Under the pieces are notes generated by a model. It was not told where the DNA came from. It saw only the letters and a program-made list of their open reading frames with translations, and made no database searches. Of a DNA stretch of 8,175 nt, positions 1 through 5,214 are shown piece after piece. Origin of the DNA: an uncultured Polymorphobacter sp. (GTDB lineage: Bacteria; Pseudomonadota; Alphaproteobacteria; Sphingomonadales; Sphingomonadaceae); the NCBI GenBank assembly GCA_937894055.1, contig CALDHQ010000078.1, positions 1 through 8,175 of the forward strand, in the 5' to 3' direction. Positions within the stretch are counted from its first letter, which is position 1, and every line of letters starts with the position of its first letter. The position numbers and the translations under genes were made by a program.

Positions 1-693
1 CCAGGTTTGCGGACTGGCCGGCGGCAGGTCGCAATACCAGTCGTAGAATGACCCGCAGACGCCGCCGAGCAGCTGCAGATAGCGCGCGCCGGCCGCATAG
101 GAAATCATCGACATCGCCGGGATCGGCGAGAAGCCGAACACCCGGTCGGGGCCCCAGCGCTTGACGGTGTGGGCGTTGGCCGCCGCGATGATCTCGTTGG
201 CTTCGTCCCAGCCGACGCGAACGAAGCCGCCGCCGCCGCGACGCCTGGTGTATGAACTGCGCTTGGCTTCGTCACCGACGATCGACGCCCAGGCCGCGAC
301 CGGCGCCATAGTTGCGCGCGCCTCGCGCCACAGCTTGACCAGCCGGCCACGGATCAGCGGATACTTCACGCGGTTGGCCGAATAGAGATACCAGCTGTAC
401 GACGCGCCGCGGGCGCAGCCGCGCGGTTCGTGGTTGGGCAGGTCGGGGCGGGTGCGCGGATAGTCGGTCTGCTGGGTTTCCCAGGTGACGATGCCGCCCT
501 TGACGTAGATCTTCCACGAGCAAGACCCGGTGCAATTGACGCCGTGCGTCGAGCGCACGATCTTGTCGTGCTGCCAGCGGCTGCGGTAGGCGTCCTCCCA
601 TTTGCGATCATAGTTGTTCATCGCGCCGTGGCCGTCGGAAAACGGTTCGGACTTGCGACGGAAGAAGGTCAGCCGGTCGAGGACGTGGCTCAT
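1..693 (-). CDS. narG: Respiratory nitrate reductase alpha subunit, N-terminal part (gene runs off the window)
   Basis: Catalytic subunit of the membrane-bound NarGHI complex. It reduces nitrate to nitrite at a molybdenum bis-MGD centre on the cytoplasmic face, with electrons coming from quinol through NarI and NarH. Only the first 231 codons are visible, and the frame stays open to base 1; the whole protein in this family is about 1,200-1,250 residues. The start [11 protein letters not shown] is the typical NarG N-terminus. The FS0 [4Fe-4S] ligands are present as H50, C54, C58 and C93, within [12 protein letters not shown] and [10 protein letters not shown]. The [16 protein letters not shown] motif ends the visible part; its D222 aligns with the aspartate that ligates molybdenum in E. 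coli NarG (alignment from memory). The ATG at 693 follows a TAAGGA ribosome site with 7-base spacing that overlaps the narK stop codon. No damage is visible. narH, narJ and narI would be expected beyond the left edge. Confidence 0.97.
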   Translation of the reverse strand, partial: MSHVLDRLTFFRRKSEPFSDGHGAMNNYDRKWEDAYRSRWQHDKIVRSTHGVNCTGSCSWKIYVKGGIVTWETQQTDYPRTRPDLPNHEPRGCARGASYSWYLYSANRVKYPLIRGRLVKLWREARATMAPVAAWASIVGDEAKRSSYTRRRGGGGFVRVGWDEANEIIAAANAHTVKRWGPDRVFGFSPIPAMSMISYAAGARYLQLLGGVCGSFYDWYCDLPPASPQTW

Positions 694-706
694 CGGATAT
701 TCCTTA
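694..706 (-). promoter_or_regulatory. narG ribosome binding site overlapping the narK stop codon
   Basis: On the minus strand the narK stop TAA runs straight into GGA, giving a TAAGGA Shine-Dalgarno sequence (bases 706-701). Seven bases separate it from the narG ATG. The overlap suggests that ribosomes finishing narK promote initiation at narG, and it fixes the narG start. Confidence 0.75.
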
Positions 707-3463
707 TTGGGCCGGTTGCAGGCGCGGCGTGCGTTCGGCGGCGTGGAGCAGCCCGCCGGGGCGTGCATAGACAAACCAGGTGATCGCCAGGCAGGAGACG
801 TAGAACCCGAGGAAGCCCCACAGCGCGCCGTTGGCGCCGCCGCTCAGGTCGATCGAAAAGCCGAAGCTTTTGGGGATGAAGAACGCGCCATAGGCGGCAA
901 TCGCCGAGGTGAAGCCGGTGATTGCGGCGCTTTCCTTTTCAGCCTGCTGGCGCTGCTGGGCCGGCGTCAAGCCTGGTTCGAGCCGGGCAATTTCGAGCCG
1001 CATGATCGCCGGGATCATCTGGAAGGTCGAGGCATTGCCGACGCCTGTCGCAAAGAACAGCAGCAGGAAGCAGCCGAAGAACGCCGCAAATGCCCAGCTC
1101 TGGTCCTTGGCGCCGAGCACGTAGAGCAGCCCCGCCGTGCCCGCCATCATCAGCACGAACACCCAGATCGTCACCCGTGCGCCGCCGAAGCGATCGGCAA
1201 TGCCGCCGGTGAACGACCGCGACAGCGCGCCGACCAGCGGCCCGATGAAGGCGATCTTGAGCGCGTTGACATCGGGGAACAGGATCTTCGTCAGCAGCGG
1301 GAAAGCCGCCGAAAAGCCGATGAATGAGCCGAAGGTGCCGGTATACAGCCAGCACATGATCCAGTTGTGCTTGCGCTGGAAAATGATCGACTGTTCGGCG
1401 AACGAGGCCTTGGCCGACGCCAGATCGTTCATCCCGAACCAGCAGGCGAACGCCGAGGCGATGATGAACGGCACCCAGATGAAGCCGGCGTTCTGCAGGT
1501 ACATCAGCTCCTGGCTGTCGCTCGCCGGGCGACCGGCACCGCCGAGCGCGCCGAAGACGCCGACGGTGATGACCAGCGGCACGATGAACTGCATCGCCGA
1601 AACCCCGAGGTTGCCGAGCCCGGCGTTGAGTGCCAGCGCCTTGCCCTTTTCGGCCTTGGGGAAAAAGAAGCCGATGTTCGACATCGACGAGGCGAAATTG
1701 CCGCCACCCAGTCCGCACAACAGCGCCAGAACCAGCATGATCCAGTACGGCGTTTCGGGGTTGCGGACGGCAAAGCCGATGCCGAGTGCCGGGATGAGCA
1801 GCGACCAGGTCGTCAGCGTCGACCACAGCCGCCCGCCGAACACCGGCACCATGAAGCTGTAGAAAATCCGCAGCGTCGCGCCCGACAGGCCGGGCAGCGC
1901 CGCCAGCCAGAACAACTGGCTGGTGGTATAGTCGAAGCCGACCAGCTTGAGCTTGGCGACGACCATCGACCACACCATCCACACCGCAAACGACAGGAAC
2001 AGCGCCGGCACCGAAATCCACAGGTTGCGCCGCGCGATGCGCTGGCCTTCGGCGGCCCAGAACGCCGGCTCCTCGGGGCGCCAGTCGGTAATCAGACTCG
2101 GGCGCAGCGCGGCGGCGGCCTGCTCGGTATGGATCGGGCGCATTTCGGGGAATTGCGGCAATTCCTCGAGCGCGGTGCCCATATGCTCGCGCTCCATCTG
2201 GCGCACTGCAAAGTGCATCCACACCAGCGCGGCGCTCGCCACCAGGAACAGCAGCATGAAGCAGCTCTGCCAGATACCCGTCAGGTCGTTGAGCACGCCG
2301 AACAGGATCGGCAAGACAAAGCCGCCCAGCCCGCCGATCATCCCGACCAGCCCGCCGACCGCACCGACATCGCCCGGGTAGTAAACCGGAATGTGCTTGT
2401 AGACCGCCGCCTTGCCGAGGCTCATGAAAAAGCCGAGCACGAAGACGATGACGATGAACGCCAATGGCCCGGTGGCAATGCGGAAGTTGATCGGGCCGTT
2501 GATGCCGTCAACGCTATAGGTGGTCGGCGGATATGACAGCAGGAACGTCGTGGCGATCGACACCAGGAACGTCCAGTACATCACCTTGCGGGCGCCGACC
2601 TGATCCGCCAGATGGCCGCCATAGATGCGAAACAGCGACGCCGGAATTGAATAGGCGACCGCGACCATGCCGGCGGTCTTGAGGTCGAAGCCATAGGCGC
2701 CGATCAGATAGCGCGGCAGCCACAGCGACAGCGCCACGAACCCGCCGAACACGAAGAAGTAGTACAGCGAAAAGCGCAGCACCTGAACATTGCGCAACGG
2801 CGCGAACTGCACCGCAAAGCTGCGCGGCGGCGCACCGCGGGCGCGGCGTTCGGCCAGATCGGGCTCGTCGGCGGTGGTGACGTAGAAGGCCAGCGCCATC
2901 AGCACCAGCCCGGCCGCCCAGACGCGCGCGACGCCTTCCCAGCCCAGCGCCAGCATGACCATCGGTGCGAAGAACTTGGTCACCGCCGCGCCGATGTTGC
3001 CGGCGCCGAAAATGCCGAGCGCGGTGCCTTGGCGCGACACCGGATAGAATTTGGAGACATAGGTGACGCCCACGGCAAAGCCGCCGCCAGCGATGCCGAT
3101 GCCCAGCGCCGCCAGCAGGAATTGCGGGTAGGTGGTGGCATAGGTCATTAGCCAGGTCGCCACGGCGGCAGCGACCATCACCAGCACCTGCACACGGCGG
3201 CCGCCGATCTGGTCGGTCCACATGCCCAGCACCAGCCGGATCAGCGAGCCGGTCAGGATCGGTGTCGCCACCAGCAGCCCGAACTGCGTTTCGGACAGCC
3301 CGAGGTCCTTCTGGATCTGGATGCCGAGGATCGAGAAGATCGTCCACGCGGCAAAGCATATTGTGAACGCCGCGGTGCTCATGCCCAGCGCCATCGTCGC
3401 GCCGGGTGCCGCAGCAACAGGGAGCGTCGGGTTCGCGGCAGACCTGCCTGAGGTTATGGTCAT
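704..3463 (-). CDS. narK: NarK1-NarK2 fusion nitrate/nitrite transporter (two MFS domains)
   Basis: A 919-residue inner-membrane protein about twice the length of a normal MFS carrier, made of two complete nitrate/nitrite porter domains. Domain 1 (about 28-420) is NarK1-like, a type associated with proton-coupled nitrate uptake. It carries [10 protein letters not shown] with R76, [12 protein letters not shown] with R279, and the glycine-rich segments [17 protein letters not shown] and [13 protein letters not shown]. Domain 2 (about 480-903) is NarK2-like, a type associated with nitrate/nitrite exchange. It carries [14 protein letters not shown] with R532, [19 protein letters not shown], and [16 protein letters not shown] with R749. 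The paired arginines correspond to the substrate-binding arginines of NarK (R89 and R305 in E. coli), so both halves look competent. Similar fusions are known in Paracoccus nar operons. The ATG at 3463 has only a weak ribosome site (GGA, 8-base spacing). The TAA stop is 10 bases before narG, so the two are almost certainly cotranscribed. Control probably comes from the FNR-type box at 3546-3559. The functional split between halves is family knowledge, not shown here. Confidence 0.96.
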   Translation of the reverse strand: MTITSGRSAANPTLPVAAAPGATMALGMSTAAFTICFAAWTIFSILGIQIQKDLGLSETQFGLLVATPILTGSLIRLVLGMWTDQIGGRRVQVLVMVAAAVATWLMTYATTYPQFLLAALGIGIAGGGFAVGVTYVSKFYPVSRQGTALGIFGAGNIGAAVTKFFAPMVMLALGWEGVARVWAAGLVLMALAFYVTTADEPDLAERRARGAPPRSFAVQFAPLRNVQVLRFSLYYFFVFGGFVALSLWLPRYLIGAYGFDLKTAGMVAVAYSIPASLFRIYGGHLADQVGARKVMYWTFLVSIATTFLLSYPPTTYSVDGINGPINFRIATGPLAFIVIVFVLGFFMSLGKAAVYKHIPVYYPGDVGAVGGLVGMIGGLGGFVLPILFGVLNDLTGIWQSCFMLLFLVASAALVWMHFAVRQMEREHMGTALEELPQFPEMRPIHTEQAAAALRPSLITDWRPEEPAFWAAEGQRIARRNLWISVPALFLSFAVWMVWSMVVAKLKLVGFDYTTSQLFWLAALPGLSGATLRIFYSFMVPVFGGRLWSTLTTWSLLIPALGIGFAVRNPETPYWIMLVLALLCGLGGGNFASSMSNIGFFFPKAEKGKALALNAGLGNLGVSAMQFIVPLVITVGVFGALGGAGRPASDSQELMYLQNAGFIWVPFIIASAFACWFGMNDLASAKASFAEQSIIFQRKHNWIMCWLYTGTFGSFIGFSAAFPLLTKILFPDVNALKIAFIGPLVGALSRSFTGGIADRFGGARVTIWVFVLMMAGTAGLLYVLGAKDQSWAFAAFFGCFLLLFFATGVGNASTFQMIPAIMRLEIARLEPGLTPAQQRQQAEKESAAITGFTSAIAAYGAFFIPKSFGFSIDLSGGANGALWGFLGFYVSCLAITWFVYARPGGLLHAAERTPRLQPAQ

Positions 3464-3545
3464 GCGATCAATCCATTCGCGCCCACCATCGGCACGACGC
3501 CGTCGGTTCCGGCTACCCGCCTATGAGGTGCGGCCAGTGGGTTGA

Positions 3546-3559
3546 TTGATGAATGTCAA
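3546..3559 (-). promoter_or_regulatory. FNR/DNR/NarR-type box for the narK promoter
   Basis: On the minus strand the site reads TTGAC-ATTC-ATCAA, matching the FNR consensus TTGAT-N4-ATCAA at 9 of 10 defined positions. Its centre (3552.5) is 89 bp upstream of the narK ATG. Placed at the usual activating position of -41.5, it predicts a transcript start near 3511-3513 with a leader of about 50 bases. A weak -10-like CATAGG lies at 3525-3520. A second TTGAT copy (3542-3546, plus strand) overlaps its left end by one base. The box is seen in the sequence; activation of narK is inferred from the well-known architecture of nar promoters. Confidence 0.75.
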
Positions 3560-3638
3560 GCGAGTCGCCCGCAGCGTGTGAAACAAGTCCGACCGGGTGC
3601 TTTGCAATGGATGCGTTTGCAGGTCAGCAAAGGTGCGC

Positions 3639-3652
3639 TTGACAAATATCAA
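3639..3652 (+). promoter_or_regulatory. Second FNR/DNR/NarR-type box, before the regulator gene
   Basis: The site reads TTGAC-AAAT-ATCAA on the plus strand, again 9 of 10 to the FNR consensus and with the same single deviation as the narK box. Its centre is 93 bp from the narK box and about 59 bp before the regulator ATG. Because its first six bases also form a TTGACA -35-like hexamer, binding here could block the regulator's promoter. It could also act as a distal site for narK. Which of these holds cannot be told from sequence. Confidence 0.72.
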
Positions 3653-3667
3653 CCACTCGGCTTGATT
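3639..3667 (+). promoter_or_regulatory. Possible sigma70-type promoter for the regulator gene
   Basis: A consensus -35 hexamer TTGACA (3639-3644) is followed after exactly 17 bases by TTGATT (3662-3667), a -10-like hexamer matching only 3 of 6 positions. It would start transcription near 3674, leaving a leader of about 30 bases. The poor -10 and the complete overlap with the FNR-type box make it tentative; if real, it suggests autorepression. Confidence 0.35.
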
Positions 3668-3691
3668 GGCGTTGCCGGCTTGGCGCAATCA

Positions 3692-3697
3692 AAGGGA
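3692..3697 (+). promoter_or_regulatory. Ribosome binding site that decides the regulator start
   Basis: The sequence AAGGGA, with 7-base spacing before the ATG at 3705, is the only strong Shine-Dalgarno sequence near the candidate starts. It argues against the upstream in-frame TTG at 3666. Confidence 0.7.
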
Positions 3698-3704
3698 TCT
3701 AGCG

Positions 3705-4460
3705 ATGCGACCAGGGGATGCGGAACGGATGCGCGCATTGCCGATGTTCGCCGATCTCGACGCGGCGAGCTTTGAAGCCATTACGCTGTCGGCGTTCCTG
3801 CAGCGCTTTCCCGCGAATACGCAGTTGCTGCTTGAAGGCGACACCGTCGATTTTCTTTACGTGCTCCTCGACGGGCAAGTCGAACTTTCGGGCACGTGGA
3901 ACGACCGCGAAACCGTGCTGGCCGTGCTGCGCCCGGTATCAACCTTCATTCTGGCTGCTGTTGTGCTCGATGCCGAAGCGCTGATGGGCGCGCGCACGAT
4001 CGAGCGTTCCGACATCCTGATGATTCCCGGCGCGGCAATCCGCGCGCGAATGGCTGACGATGCGGCATTCGCCGTTGCGATCGCACGCGAACTTTCGGGC
4101 TGCTACCGCGGGCTGGTGCGGTCGATCAAGAACCAGAAACTGCGCACCGGAGTCGAGCGTCTGGCCAATTATCTGCTGCAGCTCCACGCGCGTGCCAACG
4201 GCGACACGTTCGAACTGCCGCATGAAAAGCGCGTGCTGGCGTCATTGCTCGGCATGACGCCGGAAAACCTGTCGCGGGCCTTCGGTACGTTGCGGCCCTA
4301 CGGCGTCGCGGTCAACGGCGCCGAAGTGCGGCTGACTTTGCTTGCCGACCTGCGCCGGCTGGCCAAGCCCGACCCGCTGATCGAAAACCAGGCGGCGCAT
4401 CACGCGCGACCGATCGCCGAATTCGAAGCCGAGATGCTCGCTACGCGCCGGACGGCTTAA
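3705..4460 (+). CDS. Crp/Fnr-family transcriptional regulator, NarR/DNR-like
   Basis: A 251-residue DNA-binding regulator of the Crp/Fnr superfamily. Residues about 12-115 form the cyclic-nucleotide-binding-like sensor domain (EGDTVDFLYVLLDGQVELSG at about 44-63). A dimerisation helix spans about 118-160. The C-terminal winged helix (about 170-215) has recognition helix TPENLSRAF. Its E187-x-x-S190-R191 is the pattern by which FNR, DNR and NarR read TTGAT half-sites, in agreement with the two boxes upstream. The only cysteine is C133, so the oxygen-sensing [4Fe-4S] cluster of true FNR cannot form. That fits NarR (nitrate/nitrite response in Paracoccus) or DNR/NNR (nitric oxide). Divergence from narK favours a NarR-like role, but the effector is not readable. 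I chose ATG 3705 because AGGGA lies 7 bases ahead; an in-frame TTG at 3666 would add 13 residues but has no good ribosome site. The gene ends 10 bp from the convergent DUF2478 gene. Confidence 0.9.
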   Translation: MRPGDAERMRALPMFADLDAASFEAITLSAFLQRFPANTQLLLEGDTVDFLYVLLDGQVELSGTWNDRETVLAVLRPVSTFILAAVVLDAEALMGARTIERSDILMIPGAAIRARMADDAAFAVAIARELSGCYRGLVRSIKNQKLRTGVERLANYLLQLHARANGDTFELPHEKRVLASLLGMTPENLSRAFGTLRPYGVAVNGAEVRLTLLADLRRLAKPDPLIENQAAHHARPIAEFEAEMLATRRTA

Positions 4461-4470
4461 GTCACCGGGT

Positions 4471-5070
4471 TCAAGAAGGTGGTGCAGGCTCCGACGTTGC
4501 GGATGCAACGCCGGCCGGATGTCGATCTGCCGGTGGTGCCAGACCCAGCAGTCGACACGCCGCGGCAGGATCGACAGGCAGATCGCCAAAGCCAAACTCG
4601 ACGGCCAGTTCGCCGGCAAAGACGCGCCAGCTGGCAATATTGCGCCACGGCACCGCAATCAGCACCGGGATGCCACGCTCGACGGCATCGGCGATCAGCG
4701 GCCGCACGCCGCCGCCTTCTGCCTCGGTCTTGCCAAAGCGGTTGATGACCAGCAGATCAGGACCGGTGGCAAGCGCAGCCGTGGCCAGTGCCATCGCGCG
4801 CAGCAGCTCGCCGACATCCAGCCGGCAGCCGCGCGCGCCGGCCCCCAGGTCCTGCGTGATCGCGATGCTGGCGCCGCTGGCGAGTTCTTCCAGCACCATG
4901 TCACAATGGCCGCGAGCGACCAGCGGTTGATTGTGCTGGACGAAGCCGCACAACTTCGCGCCGCGAACCGAAAGATGCGCAGCGATCTGTTGCAGCAACG
5001 GATCGACGTCATCGCCGGCCCCATAGACGATTGCCGTGATCGCTGCCGCCGGCACATCATGCAACATCAT
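4471..5070 (-). CDS. DUF2478 domain protein, function unknown
   Basis: A 199-residue, probably soluble cytoplasmic protein whose pattern matches the DUF2478 family as I know it. An N-terminal strand ITAIVYGAGDDVDPLL (11-26) is followed by a conserved GFVQHNQP segment (42-49). Next come CDMVLEELASGASIAITQDL (56-75), GARGCRLD (78-85), a Rossmann-like strand DLLVINRFGKTEAEGGG (105-121) and GIPVLIAVPWRN (133-144). The layout recalls small P-loop NTPases, and some members are labelled as NTPases, but no standard GxxxxGK[ST] Walker A is present. No signal peptide or membrane segment is seen. From about residue 165 the tail is low-complexity and rich in Ala, Pro and Ser. Two adjacent ATGs (5070 and 5067) lie 5 and 8 bases after an AAGGGA ribosome site; either could be used. 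To my recollection relatives occur near molybdenum or molybdoenzyme genes, so its position beside narG suggests, without proof, a role in molybdenum or cofactor supply. No FNR-type box precedes it. Confidence 0.75.
   Translation of the reverse strand: MMLHDVPAAAITAIVYGAGDDVDPLLQQIAAHLSVRGAKLCGFVQHNQPLVARGHCDMVLEELASGASIAITQDLGAGARGCRLDVGELLRAMALATAALATGPDLLVINRFGKTEAEGGGVRPLIADAVERGIPVLIAVPWRNIASWRVFAGELAVEFGFGDLPVDPAAACRLLGLAPPADRHPAGVASATSEPAPPS
4491..4514. other. Stable inverted repeat at the junction of two convergent genes
   Basis: CCG-a-CGTTGC-ggat-GCAACG-c-CGG gives a perfect 6-bp stem with a 4-base loop, extended by 3 bp beyond one mismatch. It lies inside the last codons of the DUF2478 gene and 30 bases after the regulator stop. 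Neither strand follows it with a T-run, so it is not a classical intrinsic terminator. It may help stop or stabilise the regulator mRNA, or may be chance in GC-rich code. Confidence 0.35.
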
Positions 5071-5165
5071 GGAAATCCCTTGCAGCCTCGCCGCAAAACC
5101 ATCTCATGCGGCGGTCGCACCCGCCAGCATCGTTTATGCCCGCGAATGCGGCGCACAGCTGGTCT

Positions 5166-5185
5166 GCAAGCGCTTGCTTACGCAA
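5166..5185. repeat. Operator-like palindrome with alternating GCAA/TTGC half-sites
   Basis: A perfect 12-bp palindrome GCAAGCGCTTGC (5166-5177) shares its right arm with a second inverted repeat TTGC-TTAC-GCAA (5174-5185). The three 4-bp half-sites are spaced 8 bp apart in alternating orientation. It lies in the 144-bp gap (5071-5214) upstream of the DUF2478 gene and about 40 bp past the stop of the protease gene. It could be an operator for the DUF2478 promoter. No T-run follows it, so a terminator is unlikely. Confidence 0.35.
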
Positions 5186-5214
5186 CCGGCGATCAATTGC
5201 TCAATACGTAGTTC

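Larger units (their letters stand above)
3464..3704. promoter_or_regulatory. Divergent control region between narK and the Crp/Fnr-type regulator gene
   Basis: A 241-bp region with no credible gene. It must hold the promoters for narK (leftward) and for the regulator (rightward). It contains two FNR-type boxes (3546-3559 and 3639-3652), a TTGACA -35-like hexamer inside the right-hand box, an inverted repeat TTTGC-N6-GCAAA (3616-3631), and TTGATTG/CAATCAA arms (3662-3668 and 3686-3692). It is visibly richer in A/T than the flanking genes around the boxes, as expected for a promoter. Confidence 0.85.

Noticed and set aside
614..2536. Long plus-strand reading frames (for example 614-1327, 1137-1862 and 1367-2536) opposite narK
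   Set aside because: They are Arg/Ala/Gln-rich, low-complexity antisense frames caused by high GC in the real gene. They have no recognisable domain, and narK is certain.
3536..3559. TTGACA at 3559-3554 (minus strand) as a sigma70 -35 for narK
   Set aside because: The sequence 17 bases further on is TGGCCG, which is no -10. The hexamer is better explained as half of the FNR-type box.
3666..3704. TTG start at 3666 for the regulator
   Set aside because: It has no ribosome site at a suitable distance, whereas ATG 3705 has AGGGA at 7 bases; the extra residues resemble no family N-terminus.
3542..3775. Small plus-strand frame of 77 codons in the divergent promoter
   Set aside because: It spans both FNR-type boxes and runs into the regulator gene out of frame; no domain is recognisable.
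4995..5040. Walker A P-loop in the N-terminal part of the DUF2478 protein
   Set aside because: The loop after the first strand reads VYGAGDDVDPLL and lacks the GK[ST] of a nucleotide-binding P-loop, so ATPase activity is not claimed.
5191..5204. Possible FNR box TTGAGCAATTGATC upstream of the DUF2478 gene
   Set aside because: Only the left half resembles the consensus; the right half reads TGATC instead of ATCAA, so it is not a dyad of the FNR type.
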